Assembly (NCBI GenBank): GCA_016618085.1
Contig: JABLTG010000031.1
Coordinates: 62,001 to 126,000 of the forward strand
Length of the DNA: 64,000 bases
Direction: 5' to 3'
From: Neovahlkampfia damariscottae
Lineage: Eukaryota > Heterolobosea > Selenaionea > Neovahlkampfiida > Neovahlkampfiidae
The position numbers were made by a program, and so were the translations under genes. This document shows, piece after piece, positions 22,326 to 34,733 of the stretch (positions within the stretch are counted from its first letter, which is position 1; each line of letters opens with the position of its first letter). Below the pieces are notes generated by a model. That model made no database searches. It was given only the letters and a program-made list of their open reading frames with translations, and was not told the origin of the DNA.

Positions 22326-22875
22326 TCATATTTCGCTGTGATAAAAACCAGAATTGCACTTTTTATCAAAATGAATTCTTTTCTTGAAAATAAATCCCTG
22401 AGAAATGGCAAATCTAAAAAAAATTAAAAAAAAAATTCAAACAACTGAAAGGTGATCGTTTTACAGTTCTATAAAATAACAAATTGAATTTTTTTGAGTT
22501 TCATACTGTAATTCAGTTGATGAAGAAAATGCACCTACATAAGTCTAAATTAGTTAAAATTTCATCTTTTATATTTACAGGTTGATTTGGTTTTAATAAA
22601 ACATTGGTTTGAAAAGTAAAATGTTTTTTTAGTCTCATTGATTCCCATCTTGATTTTAATTCATCTGAAACTGGTATCATTTTTAATTGTGATTTATTTT
22701 CATTTCTATTTGAATATTGATTTGATAAATATTCTAATTCACTAAATTCAAAACGTTGGATTATAGTTTCATTTTCTTGAGTTTCTGTTTGTTTTTGTTG
22801 AGGAAAAACTAAATTATTAAAAATTTTTAAAATGTATCGTATTATTTTCAAAATCCATTCAATTAAAATTTTCAT
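22326..22875 (-). CDS. Unrecognised small protein with N-terminal hydrophobic helix
   Basis: I do not recognise this gene. The start is ATG 22875, giving an N-terminal hydrophobic/amphipathic helix (LIEWILKIIRYILKIFNNLV). The middle is polar, and a segment FTFQTNVLLKPNQP follows. Removing a 34-nt intron with a TTAACTAA branch-like sequence gives TYVGAFSSSTELQYETQKNS. A second intron (about 50 nt, ending near 22405) leads to FAISQGFIFKKRIHF and a stop at 22328-22326. About 155 residues. The 3' exon is placed from splice logic alone. The stop lies 30 bp before the SDR start, same strand. A mitochondrial or ER anchor is possible but is only a guess. Confidence 0.5.
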
Positions 22876-22940
22876 TTCTTCTTTGTGTCGTATTTGGAAA
22901 AAATAATTTAATTGGTTAAACTTTTTCAACTAAAAAAAAG

Positions 22941-24036
22941 ATGAACAAAATTCAAAGTCAATTTTCATTTGTTATTTATGGAACAAAGTGGATAAATCCA
23001 AATACTTGTTGTATTTGTGGTGGTGGTGGACAAGGAATACCTAACGTAAAACAAATAGATTCAAAAAAAAAAGCGCGTTTTAATTTGTTCAATAGAAAAC
23101 GAAAAAATAAATGTCATAGATGAAATTAAATTAGATGGTGAAATGGCAGTCCCTCTTCAAATTGATGTTAATGATGACTTTATTATTTTTACAACACTCG
23201 AAAAATTATATTTATTATCTTATGACAAAGAATTCAAGTAAATTGAAATCAATAAATTAATGAATAGAATGAAAATATTAGATCAAATAGATTTGATATC
23301 AAAAGCAGAAGAAAGATATTTAAAATGTATTTTGACAAAAAAAAACGAAATTTTCGTTTCTGATGATTCACCAAAAATATCAAAATACAACATTAAGAAA
23401 GATAAATTATCAATTGATAAAAAGATTACTGATTGTAAAAAATCAGTGAAATCATTAGATTTTAATGAAAAGAACGAAATTTTAGGATTTATTGAAGATG
23501 ATTATAAGTTTAATATTTTTGATTTAAAGAATGAAAAATTGATATTTGAAAAAGAAATGAAAGAAAAAATTAAAGTTATAAAATTATCAAATGAATCAAT
23601 TTTCATTTTAAAAACCAACTCAAAAGGACCTTCAAATTTATTAAAATTTAAAAAAGAAAAAAATGAATTTGAATTGAAAAATGAAATTGAAATATCAAAA
23701 AAGAGTTGTAATACAATGTCATTATTACAAAGAGGAGAATCTGAAAAATTTGAAGAATTTTTAGGATTTTCAATTCAAAATGGAATTACAATTTATAATG
23801 GAACAGAAATGAAAAAACAAGTATCGAATTTTAATTTACATTCATTTTCAATGACATGTTCTGATTTGATTGGTGAAAATGAAAATGAATTAAAAATTAT
23901 ATCTGGTTCATTGGATCAAACTGTTGTTGTTCATCAAGTAAATTTGAAGAGATCAATTTTTAATTTCAAAAATTTTGTTTTCTTTTTATCATTTTTAGTT
24001 TTAATTTTGGCTATTATTTTTTTTAGAATGAAATAA
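22941..24036 (+). CDS. SEC12/PREB-like WD-repeat membrane protein
   Basis: Probable guanine-nucleotide exchange factor for SAR1 in COPII coat assembly. The N terminus reads IYGTKWINPNTCCICGGGGQ, matching the conserved early GGGG loop of SEC12/PREB. Later blades are diverged and Lys/Glu-rich. Near the end HSFSMTCSDLIGENENELKI and SGSLDQTVVVHQV form a recognisable last WD repeat, followed by a single C-terminal membrane helix (FVFFLSFLVLILAIIFFRMK), the SEC12 topology. An intron near 23230-23269 joins cleanly. The first intron (starting GTAAAAC at about 23046) could not be joined in frame with the next segment (NEKINVIDEIKLDG), so that border is unresolved. It shares a 65-bp divergent spacer with the preceding gene. 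Confidence 0.6.
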
Positions 24037-24148
24037 GACTTTTAGTGAATAAAAAATTTGATGTTTATTTTATTTTTTTTTTTGACCAATTATTTTCGAA
24101 TTTGTTTTTATTGGTTAACAGGAACAAGTAATTTTTTTTTGAAGAGAA

Positions 24149-25797
24149 ATGAAAAAGGTTCTATTTTCAAATAAAAGACTCTTTTTAAATCAAAACAAAT
24201 ATTCAAAATTATTCAAAGAAGGTGTTGATTTTATCAAACCAACAAACACAAAAGAAGATTTAGTTGAATTCACAAAAACTGAAAACTTTTTTAATGAAAA
24301 CATTCCACATTATTTTCCAAATGCAAAATATGCTAATAAAGAAACACATTTAGATGGAAAAAAAATTGAAGAAATTTTAAAAGAAAAAGAAACAAAAATA
24401 AATAAAACAAAAGAATATGAAAAATTTGAAACTTTATATGAAAAATCAGAAGATACTGAAAAAGATTTTGATGAATTATATAGATTTCTTACAAATGAAT
24501 CTCTTGAAACAAAATTAAGTTTTTTGAATTTTTTGAAGGAAATTGACAGAGAAGATATTGTTTTGAAAGTTGAAAGTTTATACATAAAAAGAATGATTTT
24601 TGAAGCAAATAAGAATATTGAAATAAAAAAAGACCATGTAAGCAAGAAAAATTAAATTAACGTTTTAAAAAAGTTAACAAAATTTTCAACAATTGAAGAT
24701 GATGGATTTTTAAGAAGAAAAATAAATGAAAATGAAAGAAATGCTAAAAAAAAACTTAAAAAAGAAGAAGAAGAAGAGGATGAATTAATTAAATCAATGA
24801 CACCATCAACAAGAGATTTATTCAAATTAGTACCAAACAAAAGATTTTCATCCATTGGTATTTCAAATGAAGGTGATTTTCAAGATAGAAATAGTAAATT
24901 AGATCCAAATGATAATATTTTTAAAATGGATCCAACAAATGATAATGAAAAATATTTTCAAGATTCATTGTTAAATGAGTTGAATGAATTAAAGAAATTA
25001 TCATCAGCAGAAATTTCAAGAGAAGGCTACGGAGGACATCCAAATTTTGATAGAGCTATTGAAGGAGATGATTTTAGTGCATTTGATGATGGTCAAACTG
25101 AAGAACAAACAAATATGTATCCAAGTGATATGTATGATTTAAAAAGAGATGAATATGGTGAACATGCATCAAATTCACCAGGTGTTTGGTTAAAAAAGTT
25201 TGTTTTAAAATTTTGAATAATTTATCTTTATAGATTTGAAGAAACTATTTTGTTTAAAAAAAGAACTTCAATTAGATCAACAGAAGGTAGAAGAGAAAGT
25301 GAATGTTGTTTTGTTTTGATTGGTAGTCCATATGGATTTGTTGGTGTTGGTTTTGGTTTTGCTGCATCTGCTGTGCATGCTTTAGAAAAAGCAAGAAAAA
25401 AAGCATTTTTGAATATTCGTTCAGTTGAAGCTACCAATGGAACAATCATTCAAAAAAAAATAAAAAAAAAATATAAAAAATCAATTGTTGAAATGCAAAA
25501 AAGTACAAAAAGTGGTATTAGAGCACATCCAGTTTTAAAAAAAATGTGTGAAGTAAGTCTAAAGAATTTAACCAATTAAAATTGTAGTATTTACAAATGG
25601 ATAAAATATCAATTAAATGTCATGGATCTAGAAATATTTTAACAGTTATTCCTGCATTTTATAAATGTTTAGATGAAATTGTCACACTTGAAGAATATGC
25701 AAATTCAAAAGGTTTAATTCCAATTTATGCAAATGAACAATATAAAAATTATTTGGAAAATGTTAAAAGAAATAAAACAAGATATGGATGGTATTAA
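24149..25797 (+). CDS. MRPS5: Mitochondrial small-subunit ribosomal protein uS5m
   Basis: Component of the mitoribosomal small subunit. The C-terminal part shows both uS5 halves: RRESECCFVLIGSPYGFVGV, GFAASAVHALEKARKKAFLN, and then ISIKCHGSRNILTVIPAFYK. The N terminus (MKKVLFSNKRLFLNQNKYSK) is basic and presequence-like. Between them lies a long charged extension of about 300 residues with no bacterial counterpart, including GYGGHPNFDRAIEGDDF. Introns are near 24636-24672, 25198-25233 and 25555-25593. Long N-terminal extensions are known for mitochondrial uS5m in animals. The gene shows the organism has mitochondrial translation. CCAAT elements are at 24086-24090 and 24110-24114. The assignment to mitochondria rather than a bacterium rests on introns and the presequence. 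Confidence 0.85.
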
Positions 25798-25816
25798 AAA
25801 GTATTATTTCAATTTT

Positions 25817-26718
25817 TCATTTTTTTTCTGTTGTTGAACACTCAGAACATTTCCAAGTTTCTTTTGGTATTGTTTTCAAACCAACACAATCATAATGATA
25901 TCCACGATCACATCTATCACATATTATTATCTTTTCTTCATTTTCATCATCATTACACAATTCACATAATTTACAACCTTCACATTTCCATTTTTTTCGA
26001 AATTCTTCAGGAATATGATTTAAATTTGGTTCATGGCAATACTATTGAAAATTAAGTTTTTTTTTTTGTTTTACTGTGTGCACAATTTTATAACAACTTG
26101 TACATTGCAACATATCTTTATCATTTTCTTCTTTACAAATTTTGCATTGTGGTGGTTTGGATCCTATTAAAATTAATGATTATTTTTGAATTTTTTACTT
26201 GGTCTTCCTCTATTTTTCTTTAATGCTGAATTATCAAAATATAATTTTTTAGTTGGTGTTTCTGATTTTATTTCTTTTTGTGGAGTGGTCGTCATTGACA
26301 TTGGTGATATTGGTACTTTCATTTGTATAGTTGTAGAAGGTGATGATAGTATTGGTAAAAATGGGTTTTTAAATATTGGTGATTGTAAAGGTTGATTTGA
26401 ACTTGTTGGAGTAGAAGAAGTTGATGAAGTTGAAGGAACAGTAACCTTTAAATCATCTCTTTTTCTCTTTTTTTTATTTTCTTTAGTAACAGGTAAATAT
26501 GGTTGAAGTGTTTTTGTTGACATTGAGACTTTATGCTCAATAGTTGCTTTTCCAAATTCTTTTTCAAATTCAGGATTTTTGAAGGTATAAAGTTGATAAA
26601 CGAACTTTGAGTTTTTTAAATGATTTTCTTTTGTTTCGTTTGACTCTAAAAAATTACAATGACAAATATTCTGATGAGTTATTGGACATGAAGTATGAAA
26701 AGTGTTTAGTATTGACAT
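25817..26718 (-). CDS. Double PHD-finger protein (DPF/PHF10-like)
   Basis: Likely chromatin reader. The first exon (ATG 26718) gives CPITHQNICHCNFLES and a polar, Ser/Thr/Pro-rich linker with a basic cluster (KKRKRDDLK) and RGRPSKK, an AT-hook-like motif. Downstream exons encode two consecutive zinc fingers: CKICKEENDKDMLQCTSCYK, then after an intron CHEP...WKCEGCKLCELCNDDE and IIICDRCDRGYHYDCVGL with WKCSECS. The CDRGYH and PxxxWxC spacing is standard for PHD fingers, and the tandem order is like DPF/PHF10/MOZ. Introns lie near 26165-26205 and 26041-26075. Histone tail binding is known for the family; complex membership (BAF or HAT) is inference. Confidence 0.8.
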
Positions 26719-26797
26719 GATGCTGATTGGTTTATTTTTTATCCAACAGATTCTTTCTATTATTGCCTTCAAGCAAAAAAAACTTTGATTCTTTTAA

Positions 26798-27995
26798 ATG
26801 GAACTTAACAATAGAAAAGGTCTGAATATTGTAAAACTAGTTCAAAAATATGCTCTACCTGCTTTTGTGATGGGTATGATTACTCTTGGATACTTATTTG
26901 CTATTTTTATTTTGAATTCAGCAATGTTTAGTACTTCTGGGATAATGTACTACTTAAATTTTCTTTTAATGACATGTGAATATTATTTGGTAATATCTAC
27001 CTATTACAAAATTGGTATAAAAACACTTTAAAAAAAACTCATCTTATTTCAACAGTTTCTACATCACCAGGTTACTTTTTTTTGAAAAATTCACATTTTT
27101 AGGATACGTACCAAAAGATTGGTATTTGAAATATTCTATTAATTTATCTTTAAATATAGGTTGGGACAAATAAATGAAGAAGAAACTGAAACAATTTTAA
27201 ATATTGAAAAAACACACACAGATGGTTCTTCAAGGTTTGAAAATGAAAATTTAAAAAATATAAAGAGTTTGTGATCAATGTAGTATGTTAAAACCACCAA
27301 GAGCACATCACAGTAACATGTTAAAAAAGTAAAAAAAAAAAACTTAAAACTTAATAATTAAAAAGATGTGTTTTAAGAATGGATCATTATTGGTACATTT
27401 AAATCATATTAATCATTTTAGTGTTTGGGTTTCAAATTGTGTTGGCTGTATGAACCACAAATACTTTTTTTTATTTTTATTTTATTTGATGTTTGTTGCG
27501 TTTCAATGGTATTTTTATGTTGGTATTTCATTTATTAAGTACTATTTATATCGTGATTCATTTTATATATTGACATTTTTCATGATTTTTTTTTTTTCAG
27601 TTTTTATATTTCCATTGACTATGGTCGTAACTTTATTTGTTGGATGGCAATTTTATTTAATTTATACAAATCAAACATCAGTTGAATATCATAAAAATAG
27701 TCTTTTAATGATAAAATTTAGAAGAGCAGGAAAAGTAAAAAAAAAAAAAAATTAATAAGACTTTCTGAAGATTAAAGAATTTAAAAATATTTATGATATA
27801 GGAATGTATGAGAATATTTGTCAAGTTTTAGGTTCCAATCCAAAATATTGGTTATTACCAACAAAACCAGAAATGGATGGATATCGTTACAAAACAATAC
27901 CTTTGGAAGAAGTTAAACAATTTCAAAAAATTTGTGAAGAAATTTCAAATGTTAAACTACAACAAGTAATCTATCAAGGAGAGTCAGAAGATTAA
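26798..27995 (+). CDS. Palmitoyltransferase, DHHC family with DHYC motif
   Basis: Four-pass S-acyltransferase. After removing about seven introns, most under 45 nt, the protein reads: two N-terminal helices (NIVKLVQKYALPAFVMGMIT), TSPGYVPKDW, then the cysteine-rich domain CDQCSMLKPPRAHHSNMLKK and CVLRMDHYCVWVSNCVGCMN. Two more helices follow, then a TTxE-like segment (NQTSVEYHK) and a cytosolic tail. The active-site tetrapeptide is DHYC, not DHHC; the Cys itself is formed across a 29-nt intron (27393-27421). DHYC is found in active yeast enzymes such as Akr1 and Akr2, so activity is likely. Closest in layout to ZDHHC2/15-type enzymes. ATG 26798; the divergent PHD gene starts 79 bp away. Confidence 0.87.
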
Positions 27996-28009
27996 ATTCA
28001 TTTTTCTTT

Positions 28010-28383
28010 TTATAATTCAATAATTTTAATAGGTTCAGCTTTGACATTTTTTTCTTTGAAATATTCACCTTCATAATCACCAACTAAACAGACATTATTT
28101 CCTCTGAGAAATAACTTTTAATTTTTTCTTCTTACCTTATAATGAATAATCCTAGTAATACTTGTTTAACACCTTCAATTGGCGAATAAACATTTTCTGT
28201 ACACTTTTCTAAAATCATATTTGTTAATTGATCATAACCTTTTAATGTTCCAACACTTTAGAGTATTAATAAATGTTAAAGTTTCAAACTAATTCTTTCC
28301 ATCACAAGTGATGACTGAAACTTGTTCTGAAGTAAAGTGTATTAATGATTTGTATTGGGTTTACTGTCAATATAATTTTCCAT
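28010..28383 (-). CDS. LSM8: U6 snRNA-associated Sm-like protein LSM8
   Basis: Subunit of the nuclear LSM2-8 ring that binds the 3' end of U6 snRNA. Exons join to MENYIDKQVSVITCDGK (Sm1 start), VGTLKGYDQLTNMILEKCTE, GVKQVLLGLFIIRGNNVCLV and a tail ending VKAEPIKIIEL. The order ENYI...VAVIT.DG...GTLKGFDQ...RG.NV is diagnostic of LSM8 rather than other LSM proteins. Introns lie near 28333-28375, 28262-28290 and 28105-28138. About 90 residues, as usual. It is convergent with the palmitoyltransferase (15 bp between coding ends) and divergent from SPT6. Confidence 0.9.
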
Positions 28384-28495
28384 AGATTTTTAAAAAATGA
28401 CGTTTTAGTTGAAGCAAACAACAAAATTATTGGAAAAAAAAAATGCTACAAATTGGTTGGATAATTTTTCTAACCAATCGTTTTTATCTTCAACA

Positions 28496-31400
28496 ATGTC
28501 TGGTAAGAGGTTACTTTCTAAATAATTTTCAGAATTTATTGAGAAAGAAGCTCATTTAAGTGAAGATGAAGAAATAGAAAAAACAAAAAATAAAAATGAA
28601 GATGACGACGAAGATTCAGAAAATGATGATAATGTGGAAGATAAATTTGACTATAATGATGGGTTTTTAGTTGATGATGAAGAAGATGATGTAGATTCAA
28701 AAAAACATGGGAGAGATGATGATGATGAAGTTGAAAAAAAAAAACCAAAAAAATTAAGAAGGCTTACAAAAAAAAGTGAAGAAGCACCAAAAGTAATTGT
28801 TCAAGAAATAGTACAAAAAGAAAAAAGTTATGGTCTTGATTTTCTTGATGAAGAAGATGAAGACGAAGAGGAAGAACCAAAAAGAAGAAAAGACGATTTT
28901 ATAGTTGGTGAAATCGTTGATGACGAACAAGTTGAACAAGACGAAAAAATGGGTGATGCTATGAGTGTTTTTGGTAATTATGATTTCTCAGAATTTGTAA
29001 AAAAAAAAAAAAAATTAAAAAAAAATAAAGTTCGATGAAGAAGAAGGTGAAATTGAAGACGAAGAAGAAATTGAAAATGAAGATAAATTTAAAAAATTAA
29101 AAGAACATTTTGAACCTGAAGTACTTGCATCAAGTTTTATGACTGATTTTGATGAAAAAATAAAAAAAACTGATAAACCAGAAAGATTTCAATTAAGACA
29201 ACCATCAAGAGGTAAAGTTACAGATGATGATATTGAAATTGAATCATATTGGATATTTGATCAAAGTTTTAGTAAAAAAATAGAAGACATTGCGAAAAAA
29301 GAAATTGAAGAATTAGGAGGAAGTATTTATGGTACACAAGAAGAAGGAACATTTTATGAAACATTTGAAGAAAAAAAAGAACAATGTATTTCAGCAATCA
29401 AAGAAGTTTTAAAATTAATTTTAATTGAATTTTGTGATATTCCATTTATTTCAAATTATAGAAAAGAAACATTTGAACATATATTAACCAATGATATTGA
29501 TTTATGGAAGATTTCTGATTTAGATGATGAATGGGAACAATTAAATAAAAAAAAACAAGAATTAACAACATTATATAATCAAACAGATGGAATTGATTTA
29601 TTATATATTGATATGTTAAAAAATGCAAAAACAAAAATTGAAATTAATGATTTATCAGATCATTATAAAAAATTTTTTGGTTCAAAAAAAATGTCAAAAA
29701 AATTACCTGAAAATCAAAAAAAATATTCAATTTTCAAAAAATTAAAAATTGGTGAATTCGTAAAATTATTTGGATTAACATCAACTCAATTTGCTGGTAA
29801 TTAATCCTATTGGATCTTTTAATATTATTTTTAGATAATTTAGAATCATTATATCAAAAGAATCAAGTTAAAGATTATTCAAAAGAACCTTTAATTGCAG
29901 CATTTGATTTTATTACATCTGATTTTAAAACAGAAGAATTAATTTTAAAAGCATCAAGACATATTTATGCATATGAAATATCAAATGAACCAATTATAAA
30001 AAGAAAAATAAGAAATGTTTTTGAAATGAATTCATTAATTACAACAATTCCAACAAAAAAAGGTACAACATGTACTATAAAAGAATATAAAAATATTTTA
30101 GCAATTCAAAATATACCAATTACAGATTTTAAAAAATCAAATGATTCTTTAAAAGATTTTCTATATATCATTAAAGCAGAGAGAGATGGATTTTTAAAAT
30201 TATCAATTTCAATTGATGATTCATTAATTGATCAAACATTAGATATTCAATCAACATTTTTTAGTTCAAATTTTGATAATGATGTTTGTAAACTTTGGAA
30301 TGAACAAAGAGAATTAGTAATTCAAGAAGTTAAACAAATTTTAAAAAAACCAATGGAACAATATATTAAAACATTATATTTAAAAGAATCAAAAAAAATT
30401 ATTGAATTTGAAGTTTCAAAAAATATGAAGAATTTATTGAATGTTGGTCCTTATCAAAAAAAAAAAAATTCTTATTATTCAATTAATGATCAATCTACAA
30501 GTGATTTTGAAGAATATGAACCATATACAGTTTTATCATGTTGTAAAGGAAATGAATCTGAAAAATCATGTTTTAGTTTTTTAAATGAAAATGGTAAATT
30601 TATTGATAAATTAGAATGGGAATATTCAAATAGAATTGAAAAAAAGAAAAAGGATCAATTCTTTTATTTAAAGAAATTTATTGAAAAATATAAACCAGAT
30701 TATATTGTTGTTGGTACTGGAAATGGTTTTGAAGATAAAAAATTTTATGAAGATATACTTTATATTTATAGAACATCCAATCAAATTGAAGATATTGATG
30801 AAAATCCAGAAGACAAAATATTTTTCGTTTCTTCAGAAATTTCAAAAATATATGAACATTCTTCATTTTCAAATCAAGATTTTCCAAGTTTTAATAATAC
30901 AATTAAAAGATCAATTTCTATTGGAAGAAAATTTCAAAATCCAATTGGAGAAATATCAAGATTATTTAATTTTGAAAAAGATATTTTATATTTAAAATTG
31001 AATTTCTTACAAGATTTATTATCCAAAGATGAATTATTAAAAACTATTGAAAGAGAATTTATAAGATCTATTTCTAAAATTGGAATTGATATTAATCAAT
31101 CAATTTCATATGATCATTTAAATTCAATGATTCAATTCTTATCAGGATTAGGTCCAAGAAAAGCAAAAGATTTTATTGAAAATTTAAAAAATTATGAATC
31201 TTCATTCTTAGAAGAAAGAGAAAAATTATTAAAAGATGATTTATTAACTGAAAATATTTATAAAAATGTTGCTGGATTTTTAAAGATTAATTATGATTCT
31301 CAAGAAGTAATATTAGATTCAACAAGAATTCATCCAGAATCTTATACATTAGCATTAAAAATAGCAACAGATGCATTAGATGATGAACAAGAAGAAGAAG

Positions 31401-32626
31401 AAGAAGAAGAAGATAATATTTTAGTTCAAAAAATTATGAAGAATTCAAATTTATTAGATGATTTAGATTTAGATGCATATGCAGAAGAATTAGCATCACG
31501 TAATTTAGGAAAGAAATCAATTACATTAAAAGATATTAAAAAAGAATTAAAATATCCATTTAAAGATGATTCAAGAATACCATTTAAAAAATATTCATCT
31601 ATTGAATTATTTTATCATTTAACAGGAGAAACAAAAGAAACATTTTTTGAAGATTTAATAATTACAGTTGTTGTAAAAAAAATAACAAGAGATTTTGTAA
31701 TTTGTGAATTAGAAAATGGATGTGAAGGTAGAATATTATTAAATTCAATGTCTGATGATTATGATGAACCAAATCCATTTGATTTATTTCAAATTGGATT
31801 AAATGTTGAATGTGTTATTGAAAGAATAAATTTTGATAATCTATTAGTTGAATTAAATTCAAAAGAATCAATTATTAGAGAGAAAATGGAACAAGAATTT
31901 AATTTTAAACATAAAAGAAGAAATGGATTTGATGATGATTCAAATTATAATAGAAAAAGAATTAAAAGAAATGTTAATCATCCTTTATTTAAAAATTTTG
32001 ATTTTGAAGAATCAAAAAATTATTTAAAAACACATTCTATTGGTGATTTAATCATTAGACCTTCTTCAAAAGGTTTTGATCATTTAACAATCACTTATAA
32101 ATTTTTTGAAAATGTTTATGTTAATTTAGATATTTTAGAAAAAAATAAAAAAGATCCATTTTCATTAGGTGAAAAATTAATCATTGAAAATCAAGAATTT
32201 GATGATTTAGATGAAATTATTGCAAGATATATTGAACCAATCATTGATCATATTAAAAATTTATTAAATCATCAAAAATTTATTAACAAATCAGAAGATG
32301 AAATTAAGAAATCATTAATAAAACAAAAACAAATTAATTCTCAAATTATACCATATGCAGTTGGAATTGATCATAAAAGATCTGGAAGATTTAACATTTA
32401 TTATGTTCCAGGTTTAAAAAGAGTTAAATTAGAACATATTGGTGTAAATCCAGATGGTTTTTCTTTTTTGAAAAGAAATTTTTCATCACCAAATAAATTG
32501 TTTAATGCTTTTAAAAAGTCATATAAAGAATTGGCTTCATTGAAATATTCAAGAAATGAAGAAGATGAAGAAGATTCTTATGATAGAAGAAGAAAAAGTT
32601 CACCTGAAAATTTTGGTCAGTGGTAA
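28496..32626 (+). CDS. SPT6: Transcription elongation factor SPT6
   Basis: Histone chaperone and RNA polymerase II elongation factor. The first coding exon is only 7 nt (ATG TCT G), followed by a 30-nt intron and EFIEKEAHLSEDEE. An acidic N terminus with Asp/Glu and Lys runs follows, then QPSRGKVTDDDIEIESYWIF. The large core contains the YqgF-like and HhH parts, including IDINQSISYDHLNSMIQFLS and GLGPRKAKDFIENL, then an S1 domain near residue 960, and SH2 folds at the C-terminal end: SIGDLIIRPSSKGFDHLTIT is the canonical Spt6 SH2 sequence. The extreme C terminus is Ser/Glu-rich. Introns include 28503-28532, 28997-29031 and 29796-29834. Full length of about 1,330 residues fits the family. Confidence 0.92.
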
Positions 32627-32867
32627 AAAAACAAAATAAAAATCCATTTTTTTTTTCAATATACTCAATATTCTGAAAATAGTTGGAACATTTCTTAAAC
32701 TTGAATTCTGACAGATTAATTTCACAGTCAGACAAATCATCGTTTTAGTCCAGAAATGACAATTAGAGTGCGAAACAAATCTCTGAGCAATTTTTGGATA
32801 ATTGCAAATGGATTGATTAGTCAAAGGCTTTTTTCAATTGACAGAAAACTATTTTGGAATGCCAAGA

Positions 32868-34733
32868 TTATTGATTTATTTGGGTTTTTGTCTTTTTTGT
32901 CTTTTTTGGTTCTCTTGGTTCAATAACAAGACTCTTTTGATATAATTCTTCATCACTTTTTAATCCATTAAAACTTTTTAAATATTCAACTAAACTAGGT
33001 ACATCATGAAAATAATACTTGGTATTTTGATAAGTTTGAATTTCTCTGATAACTTTTGCGAACTAATAAAAATGAATTACAATGATTCAAAAATTTACTT
33101 GTAAACATTTCACAAAGTTAATTTTACCATTTTGATATTTTGGGTGTCCATCTTGAATGAATGTTAAGTCAGTTAAATAGACACCAACATAAGGAATACA
33201 TGGTGGTTTAACACTAATAAGTCTTGATCTCATATTTGAAAATGCTCCTGATGGTGATGTTTGTTGATGGAGATATTGAAATTTCTTTTTTGATTCTTCT
33301 GAAATTCCTTCAAATGTTTTTTTTAATCTAAAAATAGAAGATGAATTTAAAGCAGAAAAAACAGAAAATAAACCATTAAAATTATTTAAATTCCATAATT
33401 TATCTGAAATATCAATGAATTTTTCAACAATTAAAATTCTTTGTTTTAAGTTATCAGTGTCAACAATTTGATTTGAAATCCAACTTGAAAGTTGATTAAA
33501 GTGTTGAATCATTGAATTAATATTTGTTTCTGGATTATTCCAATTTTGATTTAAACATTCTTTTGGTTCAATTGATTGAAATATATCAAAATTGATTTTT
33601 GTAATTTGACGTGCAATTTCAATAGAAGGCCAATTTAAAACAGAATTTGAAAATAAATTCTTTTTACCAAAAAATTGATATTTTGGTTTTTCAATTGGAG
33701 GATATAAATTTGATATTGATGATTTTGATTCAATTGACGAATCAAATTTTAATTTTGCTTTTTCCAATGAATTGATTAATATTTTTTTATGAGCAATTCC
33801 ACCTTTAATCTTTTCAATTGAATAAAGAAATTCATCAAATTTAATTTTCATTTTTTCATCAAAATCAAAAACATAAAAATTTTCAATCCAAAATTTTAGA
33901 GTTTGTGTAACTCTTAATCTTATTTTATCCAATTTTTCAAATTTGAATTTCAAAAAATCATCATTTGAGTTACAAAATAAAGGTGGTGGAATATTATATC
34001 TTTCAATTAATAAATCAAAGAAATATTCACAATCTGTGAAAGATCTAAAAGTAATAATAAAAGTATGTAAGAAATGTTGATCAAAATATGAATGTGAAGT
34101 TAAATTTTCAACAAGTTTTTCTAAAGTTGCTGATTCAATTGTATTGTCTTTTGACCATGTGATTGAATCAAATACTTCTTCTTTGATTTTGATTTGTTCA
34201 ATTGGAATATAATAAAAATCTTGTGGTGAAATATTTTCAGTTGATTTTTTAATTTTTTTTTGAATTTCTAATGATGGATATTTCAATGGATTTCTTTTGG
34301 AAACTATTTAAAAATGAGAAAGTTAAATGTGTGTTTTGTTTTTACGTATTGAATAATATTGATTTTTGAGAGATGAGTTTGAATTTATTTTGAATTTTGG
34401 ATACTCTAAATATTGTTTTTCAACAAATGGTTTCCAAAAGTCATCTTTTTCTGAAACTGTTCTAAAAGTTTTGTTGATACTTCCATAGGTGATTAAATCT
34501 TTTGCTTGGAATTCTGTTGCTGAAAAAATATTTTCAACAACTTCTTCTGTGCTAAAAGTATCTTGTTGTTCATATTCTGAATCATAAAGATCGAAAATAT
34601 TTTCCGGGATTTCTGAGTCTTGAACTACAAGTGACATTTCTATTGGTGTTAATTGGAACTCATTTGTGATTTTTTCTTGAGTTTGATTTGTTTGAGTGAA
34701 AGAAAATACGGTTGCAAGTTTTTGTTTAAACAT
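32868..34733 (-). CDS. Ras guanine-nucleotide exchange factor with F-box-like N terminus
   Basis: RasGEF activating Ras-type GTPases. The N-terminal exon (from ATG 34733) contains an F-box-like segment (EEVVENIFSATEFQAKDLIT, then DDFWKPFVEKQYLEYPKFKI). After an intron (34286-34346) comes a RasGEF_N motif, SATLEKLVENLTSHSYFDQH and FIITFRSFTDCEYFFDLLIE. The catalytic CDC25 domain follows: WPSIEIARQITKINFDIFQS, LKQRILIVEKFIDISDKLWN, NNFNGLFSVFSALNSSSIFR and PYVGVYLTDLTFIQDGHPK, with FVKCLQ|FAKVIREIQTYQN across a second intron (33062-33098). About 590 residues. RasGEF expansions are typical of amoebae. The F-box call is weaker than the GEF call. Confidence 0.85.

Noticed and set aside
30678-30995. 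Short frames on both strands inside SPT6
   Set aside because: They fall inside a conserved SPT6 exon and have no family similarity.
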